A stretch of DNA of 64,000 nucleotides from Pleurodeles waltl (taxonomy: Eukaryota; Chordata; Amphibia; Caudata; Salamandridae). The stretch's first letter is position 1; every line of letters starts with the position of its first letter. Below, in pieces: positions 1 to 10,902 of the stretch. The DNA is taken from the NCBI RefSeq assembly GCF_031143425.1, contig NC_090448.1:535016313-535080312 (forward strand), written 5' to 3'. The translations under genes were made by a program, and so were the position numbers. Under the pieces are notes generated by a model. That model saw only the letters and a program-made list of their open reading frames with translations. It was not told where the DNA came from and did no database searches.

Positions 1-66
1 ACTCTCTGTGGGTGTTCAGTTTCATCCAAACCAGGCTTTGAATCACAGTGCACTCTGTGGGCACTG

Positions 67-560
67 AAAGGCTAACATCATTTTTCTCTGTTGAGGGAGC
101 TCACACGGCATTGACACTAATATCCCCTTTGGGGCACATGTAAGATCCATCATTGCAAAGCATTTTCATTATAAGAACAAAGGTATCATATCACAACATG
201 CAGAAACAATGAACTACCGCACTATACTTAGTGATGCTGATATTGCCAGATTACATGCAGAGTCTGGAAAACGAAAAATACATTGCGAGTGGTTAAGTCA
301 GACACAAGGGGGGAGCACATGTATTCATGGAACCAAATGAAGTCTCAAAATGGGTGAAGATGTGCGGCTAAACTAAAACACAACCACGGAGAACAGAAGC
401 AGAAGAAAAACAATGGCAGGCCCGGAGGGGCACAGGGAAGATAGCTCCATTAGGAACCCGTCTAGAAAAAAGACTTGCAGAATAGTGTTGAGGAAAGACG
501 GCACACTGGACACAACAGAATATCAGTAGGCCAACAGGGGCAGTGGAGGACGAAGATAGT
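67..560. repeat. Dispersed repeat, copy A (upstream intron)
   Basis: This block matches 1879-2405 in the same orientation. Shared landmarks include TTTTTCTCTGTTGAGG, TGCTGATATTGCCAGATTA, GGAACCAAATGAAGT and CACTGGACACAACAGAA. It ends next to a T-rich run near 578-602. I see no coding potential and cannot place it in a named family. The two copies sit in different introns of AP5M1. Confidence 0.7.
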
Positions 561-1315
561 GCATGATCTTTGGCATTGTTTTTTTTTTTTCTTTTTTTTT
601 TCATGAGATGGAAAAGGAAATAAGGATGTCACATCCTTAAAAAAAAAAAACAGCGGTTCTACCTGCAGATTTGTATATCTGAATTTGGAACTGCGATTCT
701 GCCAGTAGGCAACCCAGAGATAGCTTTGTGATTCTGGCAGAGGGAAACCAAAATCAGGCTGCCAGGACTCTAGTTTAATATTAATCCTCCGCCCAATCTC
801 CCTTACCCAACCTCTCAGCTGCTGCTCCACAATGGGGCACCGAAGTCTTTTCAGTAGGCCGCCAGCTACTACCAAACACTGAGGAGGCAGAGCTCCAAGG
901 TCCCCAGCCGCCTGCAAACGTGACCCAGTCCAGGTCAGTGTAGACACTGTGCTGCGAACACCCCAGAGGACCCAGGCACTTTGGAACCATGAAGAGTTCT
1001 TGGTTTTGAAGTGCCCGTTATAAACATACTAATGATCTTCTGCTGGAAAAAAACCAATTGTGCCGGAGACACTAGTTTTCCTAAGGATAACAAATGGCAT
1101 ATCATGTTCTATAATTACTAAACTGTTCACTTCTGTTCTTTACTGGCTGAACCTAACACATTCAAAATAATCCAACATACAGTAATAACTTTCAGTATTT
1201 ACTAATTATGGTCATATAGAAATGGAGACTAAAAGCAGAAATATGTTTTAATTCTATTTCTCTGCTGTAATTTCAAACAGTCTTTCTTTCTAAATTATAT
1301 TTGTTTTGATTTTAG

Positions 1316-1401
1316 AGGCAGTATCACAAATCTCGAATATAAAATGAGTTTTGGACAGTTAGATGTCTCAAGAGAGAAGAATCTGCTTGTTTGGGTCATT
1401 G
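1316..1401 (+). CDS. AP5M1: AP5M1 internal exon (fourth from last)
   Basis: Coding exon of the mu subunit of AP-5, the heterotetrameric adaptor that works with SPG11/SPG15 in retrieval from late endosomes. The exon follows a TTTTAG acceptor and ends at G|GTGAGG. It begins with the third base of a codon, reads 28 codons without a stop, and ends in phase 1. The translation includes [20 protein letters not shown] followed by VWVI, which I recognise as the mu homology domain of vertebrate AP5M1; human has the close counterpart HLEYKTSFGQLEV. Earlier exons lie upstream of the window. The family call rests on recalled similarity over four consecutive exons, and it is strong because all reading phases agree. 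Confidence 0.93.
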
Positions 1402-1502
1402 GTGAGGAACAGTTTAAATATTTTTAACCAATAATTTTGATCTCTTATCTATTTGATTATTTTCATCATATTTCAGATTCCTAACTAACCCTGTATTTCT
1501 AG

Positions 1503-1624
1503 GTCAGAAATTTCCAAAATCACTTGAAATTTCTTTGACGGCAACTGTGACGTTTGGTCCCCGAAGCAACATTGAACAGCAAGCTGTTGATCCTGTCTGT
1601 ACTGGGAATACTTCATATGTTAAA
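1503..1624 (+). CDS. AP5M1: AP5M1 internal exon (third from last)
   Basis: This exon sits only 101 bp after the previous one. It has a TTTCTAG acceptor and an AAA|GTAAGC donor. It opens with the two bases that complete the split glycine codon, reads 40 codons and ends in phase 0. The peptide starts QKFPKSLEISLTATVTFG, a signature of the AP5M1 mu homology domain, and continues through DPVCTGNTSYVK. There is no stop or frameshift, so the exon looks functional. The predicted beta-strand-rich segment belongs to the C-terminal domain, which in other adaptor mu chains binds cargo; whether AP-5 mu binds cargo the same way is not shown by sequence. Confidence 0.94.
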
Positions 1625-1878
1625 GTAAGCTAAGGTTTGGATTGTTTTGTAAATATATAGTAATCTTTTTGCAGTGTTATAAATCGTATCAATAGAATGT
1701 TTGGATTAAGTATAGCAAGTGAAATTATTCTCTTGCAAACAACATGGTTACAAGAATAATTATAGCTATGAATGCACTGCTTTTGATGAAAAGTCTAAGG
1801 AACCGTTAAAATAATCATTTAAGTGGTTTATGTGTTGGGCTATGGCCTAGCAAGACAGATTGTAGAAATCCTAAAACG

Positions 1879-2405
1879 AAAGGACTGACAGCATTTTTCT
1901 CTGTTGAGGTATCTCACATGCTGTTGACACTAATGCAGCCTCTGGGGCACCACTAAGACCTATTGTTGAAAATCATATTCATTATAAGACCAGAGGCATG
2001 ATATTGTAACATGCAAAAAACGACCACCCTACACTAAGCAATGCTGATATTGCCAGATTACATGCAGAGACTCCAGAAGATAAAGACAACATGTCAAGTG
2101 GTTAAATAAAACCTGTGTGCAAAACATAAATAATTTGTTGCTGTATCTTGCAAAACTCGAGTCACACACACAAGGGGAAAATGCATGTATTAATGGAACC
2201 AAATGAAGTGTCAGAATGGCTGGAGATGCGCGACTGGACTAAAACACAAACGCAGAGAACAGAAGCAAAAGAAAGAGAGGGCTCTCAGCTAAAATAATAA
2301 CACCATCAGCTTAGAAAGACGAACCTCTAGAATAGTGGTCAGAGAGAAGGCTCCACACTGGACACAACAGAAAATTGATTGACCAACAGGGCGGCAATGG
2401 AGGAA
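1879..2405. repeat. Dispersed repeat, copy B (AP5M1 intron)
   Basis: Second copy of the repeat at 67-560, within the 1,930-bp intron. It carries about 50 extra bases near 2107-2160 that copy A lacks. The two copies have diverged by many substitutions, so they are old. Confidence 0.7.
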
Positions 2406-3554
2406 TGTTATATTGAGGAAGAAGACGCATGTGAGAACCATCACAGGCCAGTGTAGAGGTGACCGAGATTAGGAAAATAAATGGATGTAGACAAGAGCAG
2501 AATAAAAGCTATTAGAGGCACAAACTAAACAAATTTCGACTACATTGAAGAATACATAATGTGAAAGGGGAGGGGTGGTTCTGGAGATGCGAAAAAGATC
2601 TAGGTACATCATAAGCTGCCATTGCAGAGACAACAGTGAGGTAGCAAATGGAAAAAATTAATAGGATGGGAGAGTAGACTATAATGGGCTTACCTGAGGA
2701 AGCTGTACCTGTCAGCAGGGAGCATACTGGATGATGGAGCACCTCCTTATGCATGTCGGTCTATGCAATACTTAAGACCTCGCAATAGTCAAACTAATCA
2801 AGAACACCTAAAAGCGAAATATAATTCAATAACCGGACATAATCACACCAGCTAATGATACTACATTCAAAGTCGTATCTGTTAAAGTGATAATGGTAAT
2901 GTGATATATACTCACAGTAAATGTGTCAAGAATTTAGATGTATGGTTGTCTGTAAACAAGTGTCTGACTGCCCTTCATGGTGGGGTGAATGCACACAGAA
3001 GGCTTGTCACAGAGTAGGTTGAGCGCAGCCTGCATCCAACTCCTGCCATCCACAACCAAAATCAGAAGTGGCAGGAGTTTTCCTGGCAGGTTGGTGCAGT
3101 GTCTCGCTATCAGCCAGTCCCGTAAGGATATGCACTTTAGCAGCTAGACATCCAACTACTCATTTTCCCTTTTTAAGACGTTGTATCTGTAGAAACTGTA
3201 ACATTCACAGGGGGAAAATAGGACATTCACTGAAAAACAACAATTAAAGTGATGTAAATTTGACAATCAAGAACTAAAACCACCTGAAGTTCACCAGTTA
3301 TTATCTGCTACTCAAACCTTATCATCCAGTCTGCTATCACAACCAGAATGTGGAAATTGGTTGGACATTTTTATAAACATGTGAATGTATGTATAAGAAT
3401 GTTACAATGTACTTAATTTTATTTTTATTTTCCTCTCTGTTTTTTAAATTTGTGTGATCGCATAAGCTGTAGATTTAGGGATTACAATCATAAATATAAG
3501 AACACCAATGTTTTTATGCAATTAGATTCATTTATATTTTTCACTTTATTGTAG
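2406..3554. other. Intronic sequence, nothing recognised
   Basis: AT-rich, no long reading frame, no repeat shared with the rest of the window. It ends with the polypyrimidine tract and acceptor of the penultimate AP5M1 exon. Confidence 0.5.
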
Positions 3555-3651
3555 CTTAATTTTAGGATCCCAGAGTATACCCTTACGGGCTGTTATGCCG
3601 ATCAACATTCAGTTCAAGTTTTTTCATCAGTAAAACCAAAAATAATTACAT
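3555..3651 (+). CDS. AP5M1: AP5M1 penultimate exon
   Basis: Acceptor TTTATTGTAG, donor T|GTAAGT. The exon reads 32 codons plus one base (phase 1). It contains [16 protein letters not shown], a run almost identical to mammalian AP5M1, followed by a KPKI segment. The single T at its end must pair with CC at the start of the next exon to make serine, and an exon with exactly that phase and the expected peptide is found 46.4 kb downstream. The preceding intron (1625-3554) carries one copy of a dispersed repeat. Confidence 0.94.
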
Positions 3652-4933
3652 GTAAGTTTCTCAAACATTTTATACAGACTTCACAGTAAACTTTGTGTTA
3701 TTTAATAGAACAAGAGGCAAGACAGTGAACAGTTTTAATGTTTGTGTGTTTTTTATTTTAATTTATGTAAAGGATGAATATTGAAATCATATAGGTGAAT
3801 ATTGTTTAAACTGCAATCTAGATAAGACCGTGTTTACACCATGAGTGTTTTTGCTTCTACCAGACAAAGCTTTTTCAAGAAGGAGAGGTGTGGGAGCAAT
3901 AGCTTGTAAGGGTACTCTTGGCAAATATATGAAGCAAACAACCGACATTCAGTGTTAGAGGTGCCCCTAGCCCTATGAATAGGTTTAGTCCTCTTTCTCA
4001 AAAAGCCACCACCAAGTGAGACTAAACATATTGTGCTTTCACTTGAGACCTGTCTTGAGATCACACGGTGCCTTTATAGTGAACAGATGCCTGCTGAAAG
4101 TCCCCTGTTGTAGCTGAAGAGGATTTAAATGTATGGTCCTGTGGCACGTATTCCATATGTACTCTGGCCTACATTCAAAAGGCAATATAAATAATACTTT
4201 TTGCAGATTGTGTAGTGATTGGCTTCTTACAGCACTTCAGCATAAGGTGAGTTCTGGCATTTTCTGGGTATCTGAACCATGGCTGTGGTTGCTCACTGCT
4301 GATAATCGTCAGAATATCCCAGGCCTCTTTGATCACCTGGTGAACTACTTAGTTTGTTTAGTGGTACTAACAACATTGGCTGTAGGACTTTGTTTGTCCC
4401 TGCGTGTGGCAGCCTAGTTGTTGCTGTCTAAAGGAACTGTGCTTTGTCATCCCCACTGATTCCGATGTCACTTGGGTAAAAGTCGATAACCTCAGTGGTT
4501 CCCTCACTGGTACAAAATGTGCTCATCATCTGCCAAAACACATAGATGCTCAGAGGGAGTACTCAGCATATGTAAAGCAGAGGACGATAGAGCACTTGGT
4601 CCATATGCATACTTTTGATGCATACAGGTTAAATACAAAAGAAAACGTTCTTGTCTGCAGCTTGCCGGGACCCCAAGTCTAGGTTTTGTTTAGGAAAGGA
4701 TACTGTGTTGTGCTTAGATTTTCATAATAAGTGTACTTCTTTTGTGGCGTGTTACAAATATTTCCCCATTAACTTTATCTACTGTATCATTAACAAGTTT
4801 GCTGTGATATTTCCTTTTGCAATTTTCTCAGAAAGTCCACACTGCATCACACACAGATCTAAACACAGTGAAGTGCATCTGAAATGGATTGATGTTGAAT
4901 GCCTTTTGGAAAAATCTGGCTTGGGCACATATA
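3652..4933. other. First part of the giant AP5M1 intron, nothing recognised
   Basis: It begins with the GTAAGT donor. No feature could be supported here: short open frames overlap on both strands and none resembles a known protein. Confidence 0.5.
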
Positions 4934-5385
4934 GGGGGGTCATTATGATCCCCGGTGACGGGTAAAAAGACTGCCACGGGCATGGCGGGCTGAACCGCCA
5001 TATAATGTACGCATTGAGGGCCGCCATAGGCGGCCCTCCTCCACGGCCCGGCTGCCTCAGACAGGCAGCCTGACGGTGGAAGGAATCATCATCCGACAGG
5101 GCAGCACTGCTGCCCCTCGGATAATGATCCCTACAGCCATCAGCCTTTAGGCTGGCGGAAGGGATGCTCTGGGGGCCCCTGCACTTGGCATGGGCAGTGC
5201 AGGGGCCTCTGTGCAGTGCCCCATCGCGCAGGTCTGCGCGAAGGGTGCAGGTGCATGCCTTCTGCTGGGCCGGCAGTCGGAAACAACGTTTCCGCCTGCC
5301 GGCCCAGCAGAATGTTCATTATGCGGCCAGCAGGGTCCCAGGGGGCCTGGCGGTCAGTGATTCTGCCGTGTTCATAATGACCCCC
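4934..5385. mobile_element. GC-rich foldback MITE with TCATTATGA termini
   Basis: The left end GGGGGTCATTATGA is repeated inverted at the right end as TCATAATGACCCCC. ATA flanks the element on both sides (4931-4933 and 5386-5388), a possible 3-bp target duplication as in PIF/Harbinger elements, though superfamily assignment is uncertain. The interior is far richer in G+C than its surroundings and is a chain of smaller palindromes, for example GGCCGCC/GGCGGCC near 5020-5037, GGCTGCCT/AGGCAGCC near 5049-5070 and CTGCTGGGCCGGCAG/CTGCCGGCCCAGCAG near 5261-5312. No transposase frame is present, so it is non-autonomous. Confidence 0.75.
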
Positions 5386-7880
5386 ATAGACATTTAAAGT
5401 GGAAATCCTTAAAGACTGTGACATTAATCTCGTTTTTAATTGGCATATTTGAGGCTAAAAGTTGGTTGTTTCCTAAGTGGGAAAACTGGGTTTTGGTAAG
5501 TAAGTGCACCTGTATCCTTCTGGTCTACAAGACAATGTGGGGCAAGGTGTGTAGGGCAATCCAACGCAGGCATCTTAGCTCTTGTGTGGTTATCCCCGGA
5601 AGGGTATGCAAACGTAGAGAACAAATACTAGCAAGTTACAAATGGATTGTTTCTTTACTTTATCTAAAAAGTAGAGAAGAAGTTCATAGTATGTGGACCC
5701 TTATTTTTTGGAGTTCATGGGAACGATGGGTGTGAGAGGGGATATCCATGCAATATTGGTACATTGTTGTACAGTTGATAATACGTTTGAAAGATGGCCA
5801 CTAGTGTTTTTGCAGGACATATTTCATGAAGACAATTGGCTGTAACATTACGCTTTCCATTTTGAAGTCTAGAGGAGTCCTTTTTAGAATATCTCTGTTG
5901 CCACTGCACACCAGCCCCAGTAGCTTTGACGCTGGGCACACCATGATACTAGCACTGGTTAAAAAGGCAGCAACAACTCTACAGCCTTCAACACATGATG
6001 TGTCTCAGCTGGCACATAATCAACGTTTGGTGGACCAAGGGCCACGCAGACTGTTTTACCATCATAGTAACAAATGAAGAAGATAACAGAATGAGATTTC
6101 ACAGCTGCTGCTTCGGTCGTGGCTGACAGAACCATTAATTTGTTATTGAGTGTGCCCAGCAGGCATTTCTGTTGAGTATTTCACTGTCAATTTATTTAAC
6201 TTCAAGTCTGTTACTAGCCGTTTAGCATGTCTTTGTCACAGGAATTATGTTACCACAAAAAGGTGGGGCATTTACATGCTCACAGCAGCCAATTATGTGG
6301 CTCAAAATGCTTCAGAGTCGGCACTTTCAGTATAAAGTGACTTACAGTGACTGTGGCATCCTATAAGTCAAAAGAGTAACCCAAACGATTACCTATGCAC
6401 TACACACCCCCAGGCCTTGCTTATTGCACGTGGTGCCGCGTTTGAACATGCCCGTCTGTGGACAGTATTTCTGAATTATGAAAGGGAAGTTAGCACTATA
6501 GATGAAACAACAGTGCCACTACTGTATGAGGAGAATAACAGTATTTAAATTATTGGCACAGTTACAAGTGCCTAGTTTAATCCAGGAGTGCTCCCAGGCG
6601 TTATAAACAAGTCAACCACAATGTCATCCAGCAGCCTGGTTGAAACCTCAGTACATAGGGGTAGGCTGTCTGACACGTTGTCAGCAAATCACGAAAAGGT
6701 GTAGTGGTGAGAAGGGTTGTGTCCAGCTGGGGCTACAACCTACTACTAGGTGGTTCAACTATACAAACTGTATTGGATGAGGGAGCCTCACTCACTCTTT
6801 TGTGTCATGCTTCATCATCAGCAACCGCGTCCCACCCTGTAAGATACTATCAGGGCAGACACAACCTCAGTGTGAGGGATTTCTTAATTCGAGGTATATT
6901 GGATAAGAGAGGGATCCAGATAGTTCTAAAAATAACTTTATGTAAACTTGAAGGAAATATCTTTATTTGTAGGTACCTTAGGTCTGATTAAAGAAAGTCT
7001 CAGAAAGGATGAAACTTGGGTGCAATGGCCTGTTCATCCTTTATTATGCTAAAAGGTTTTTGCCCATACTAGTGCTAATAAAATGATCATGGGCTTTCAT
7101 CAGTCTTCCATAAACAAAAGGACCTGGGAAAAGGAATTTTTCCATCCAAGTATGAAAACCTAGGATTTAATAAACATAACATGTATATATGTATGTCATG
7201 CACAATAATTAAATAGAAACATAGATAACATGAGCATGCACTGTGGATTCTTAACAGCATAAGAAACACTAAAAAGTGGCATTATAAATGATAAATGTGC
7301 TGTTGCGCCCAGTCTACATTCTTACTTACATTCTTATCTTTTCTCCAGTTTTTTTCTAACTTTGTCCTCACATCACATCAGACCGCTATGCCTTCACTCT
7401 CTTTCCGTGTTTTTTTGGAAAACTGATACATCGCACATCCAAGTTCTGTTCAATTAGGTATCTATACTTTGAGTATCAGCCCACGTGCAACCAGAACCTT
7501 TTAGGTATAATCATTTGATATCTTCACACATTTAGGATCGTTAACCAATGATTAACTTATTGCCACAGTTTCTTGATATATCCCTGCTCACCAGCAATAC
7601 CGGATAAAACAACCTCATGCTGTGGTGTGTTGATAAGGGAATTCTTATGTCATCTTCCTCAGGGATGCAGAATGTAATCAGTAAAAGGCACTTACCAGAG
7701 AAGTTTTATTTTTGGTCAATGTGCAAAAATATGTACTTCTGCTATATTGGTTATGCATTTGTAGCATTTGTCATTTTTATACTTTCCAAATTTCACCAGC
7801 TTCAAGGGAGTCCTCTATGCACTATGTAGGGTAAACAAATGGTTCTTCCTGGGAGCAGCTGGTTCAACCATGGGCTAAAG
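5386..7880. other. Intronic sequence, nothing recognised
   Basis: About 2.5 kb without a supported gene or an internal repeat. Open frames up to about 105 codons occur on both strands and overlap each other; none resembles a known family. Confidence 0.5.
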
Positions 7881-7885
7881 AGTGT

Positions 7886-10042
7886 TGTTAGAAATGGGGT
7901 ATTTGGTTGGCAGTCAGGTTACCCCCTGCCAAGCAAGGACCCTCACTCTAGTCAGGGTAAGTCACACTCAATCCAAATTATCCTGTGCCCACCTTCTGTT
8001 AGCTTGGCACTGAGCAGTCAGGCTTAACTTAGAAGGCAATGTGTAAAGTATTTGTGCAATAAATCATGCAATAACACAGTACAACACCACAAAAAAACAC
8101 TACACTGTGTTTAGAAAACTATTTAATATTTATATGATAAGATGCAGGTCAAAACGATTAAAATGCAATAAGTATATTTTGAAATATCACTGTAAAAATG
8201 ATATGAAGTGTCTTTAGTCTCTTAAAAGCAATAAATGTCTCTTTCAAGCACAAAGTACCTGGTTTGCGTTCAAAATCTCCGGAAAGAACCGCAGAGGAGG
8301 AGATTCGTGGAAAACGGGGAGGTGTGCGTCTTTTTCTCTGGCCACACACGGCGATGCGTCATTTAGTTTTCAAGCAGGGAAGGCTTTGCGTTGATTTCTG
8401 GAGCTCGGTCTTGGATCCTCTTCGGGTTGTGGGGTTTTTGGACGCCCCGGGGACGATGCGTGGATTTGCGGCACTGACAGGCCGAAGTCACAGGGGCTGC
8501 GTTGATCTGGTGGGCGTTGCGTGGAAATTTCTACTGCACGGCAGGTGCTGCGTTGATTCCTCTCTGGAAGTCAGGCTTCGTCGATCCAGTGGGCTGTGCG
8601 TCGAATATCCGGTTGCTACGCTGGCGCTGCGACGATCTTCTCGTTGCGAAGTCGGGCTGTGTCTTTCCGGTTCGACGTGCAATGAATTTTTCACCGCGAT
8701 GCAGGCTGTGCGTTGTTTCTGGCAGGGTGTGCGTCGATTTTCACCGCACAAGGAGTCATTCTTGTAGAGATGAAGTCTTTTTGGTCCTGAGACTTCAGGG
8801 AACAGGAGGCAAGCTCTAGCCAAGCCCTTGGAGAGCACTTCTCAGCACAGCCAGAGAGCAGCCAAGCAGTAGGGCAACAGCAAGGCAGCAGTCCTTCAAA
8901 GAAATTAGTCAGGTGAGTCCTTTGGGCAGCCAGGCAGTTCTTCTGGGCAGGTTGCAGATTCTGGTTCAGGTTCTCTTCTCCAGGAAGTATCCAAGTTGGT
9001 AGAGGCAGAGGCCCTGTGCCTTTGAAGTGGGGGAGACTTCAAAGAGTGTCTTAGAAGTGCACAAGTTCCCCTTTCAGTTCAGTCCTGTCTGTCAAGGTCT
9101 CAGTAGTGGGTGTGGCAGTCCTTTGTGTGAGGGCAGGCTACTGTTCTTTGACATGTAAGTGTCAGGCCCTCAACCTTCCCAGATCAGGAAGACCCTTTCA
9201 AAATGCAGATGTATGCAAGTGAGTATCCTGTGTTTGGGGTGTGTCTGAGTGAATGCACAAGGGAGCTGTCAACTGAACCCAGCCAGACGTGGATTGTAAG
9301 AAACAGGAGAATTTAAGTGCAGAGAAATGCTCACTTTCTAAAAGTGGCATTTCTAAAATAGTAATATTAAATCCAGCTTCACCAGTCAGCAGGATTTTGT
9401 ATCACCATACTGGCCATACTAAATATGACCTCCCTACTCCTTTCATATCAGCAGCTACTACTCAAACAGTATATGAGGTTAGCCCCAATGTTAGCTTATG
9501 AAGGGAGCAGGCCTCACAGCAGTTATAAACACATTTCGGAGTTTTACACTACCAGGACATGTACACTACTAAAGTATATGTCCTGCCTTTTGTCTACACA
9601 GCACCCTGCCCTATGGGTTACCTGGGGCATACCTTAGGGGTGACTTATATGTAAACAAAAGGGGTGTTTTGGGCTTGGCAAGTACTTTTAAATGCCAAGT
9701 CGAATTTAGCAGTGAAACTGCACACACAGGCCTTGCAGTGGCAGGCCTGAGGCAATGTTAAGGAGCTACTTAAGTGGGTTGTACAAGTGCTGCAGGCCCA
9801 CTAGTAGCATGTACTCTAAAGGCCTTGGGCACATATAGAGCACTTTACTAGGGGACTTATAAGTAAATTAAATAATCCAATTGGGTATGATCCAATATTA
9901 TCATGTTTAACGGGAGAGAGCATATGCACTTTAGCAGTGGTAAAGTGCGCAGAGACTTCAAACCAGCAAAAACAGTATTCAAAATTGGAAGGAAGCAGGC
10001 AAAAAGTTAGGGGTGACCACCCTAAGGCTGTCAGGTCTAACA
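7886..10042 (-). mobile_element. Solo LTR 1 (2,157 bp) with 5-bp target duplication
   Basis: The sequence runs from TGTTAGA to TCTAACA, the TG...CA inverted ends of an LTR. It is flanked by AGTGT on both sides (7881-7885 and 10043-10047), the 5-bp duplication expected from a retroelement integrase. No internal gag-pol region exists, so it is a solo LTR left by recombination. The copy at 54178-56618 has the same architecture and similar sequence, and the transcribed strand is inferred to be minus from the TATA box in that copy. Positions about 8380-8760 hold CpG-rich degenerate units around GCGTCGAT/GCGTTGAT. The LTR class (Ty3/Gypsy-like, common in newts) is from memory. Confidence 0.88.
8380..8760. 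repeat. CpG-rich degenerate minisatellite in solo LTR 1
   Basis: Recurrent short units containing TGCGTTGAT or TGCGTCGAT followed by a variable spacer. The track is far richer in CpG than the flanks. A related track is present in solo LTR 2 at about 54660-54960. It accounts for the overlapping open frames of 100-167 codons here, which are composition artefacts. Confidence 0.6.
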
Positions 10043-10076
10043 AGTGTACATTTTCCGAATGTGTACGAATGTGTAC

Positions 10077-10902
10077 GAATTCAACGTGGTGCTGGACCCG
10101 ACTGCAGACTGCCATATCACACCCATAGTGCTGCATGAGGGAGCGGTTTCTTTGCTGCGCTAACTCCTGACCGAAAACTGCTTCAGTGGCCTTTGGTGTG
10201 CTGGATACGGCTATGATAGAGAGGGCACATGCGTTACCACCACTCACAACGCATGGTACCGAATAGATTTCTGACTTGCCATGCGGGATGTCGAGTCATG
10301 AACCCTTATGGTGGACCACCGACCGCTTACACTTTCAGGCAATGCCTCCATTCTCTGTGAGCTTTGCCCCCCCCCCCCCCCCCACCCCCACTGCTGTATA
10401 AATTGTGTTTGCTTGGCAACTCACTAGTGGCGCTCTTAGAGATCAGGTTTTTTGTGACGAGGTCAGGGAAGCTATAGTTGACTACTTTGAACAGAACAAG
10501 ACCTCTGTTCTGACAGAATTCTTCCACCCTTTGGGAGGCATTCAAGGTGGTCATTAGAGGAGTATGTATAGCAAAACTGCTGGAATACTGAAGTGTATAC
10601 TCAAAGACCTAGCTGATCTTGAGGCCGAGATACGAGATCTTGAGCAGCAGTACTTCGGTAGCTGTGATCTAACCATACTGGCAGAAATCGGGTCCAAACT
10701 AGGTTGATTTGAGGAGGCGACACAGAGGGAAGTAGATTACTTGGGCCACAAAGCTCACACCTGGAGATACGGCAAAGGTGACAGAGCTGGCAAGACGCTG
10801 GCTAACCTTCTCCGCAGATCCTGGCCTAGCAATCACATTGTTGAGCTAGTGAACCAATAGGACCAGTTACATGTGAGAACAAAGGCAGTCCAACGGGTGA
10901 TG
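10077..10902 (+). pseudogene. LINE copy 1: endonuclease end and linker of ORF2
   Basis: The translation begins FNVVLDP, matching the GDFN-type motif of L1-family AP endonucleases, and continues with THNAWYRIDF, the conserved late endonuclease motif. The linker has LWEAFKVVIRG and a coiled segment LADLEAEIRDLEQQYF typical of L1 ORF2. A run of 17 C at 10367-10383 and several stops interrupt the frame. A 10-bp unit GTGTACGAAT is repeated just upstream, near 10060-10080, at the 5' truncation point. Confidence 0.72.
10367..10383 (+). repeat. Poly-C run (17 bp)
   Basis: Uninterrupted C tract in the linker of LINE copy 1, followed by ACCCCCA. It is a likely spot for assembly or polymerase slippage. 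Confidence 0.9.

Noticed and set aside
462..947. 161-codon minus-strand frame and overlapping frames
   Set aside because: It contains long lysine and phenylalanine runs from poly-A/T tracts, lies upstream of the AP5M1 exon in repeat sequence, and has no family resemblance.
8264..8838. Open frames of 105-167 codons on both strands
   Set aside because: They lie in the CpG-rich minisatellite of solo LTR 1. Stop codons are depleted by composition in all frames.
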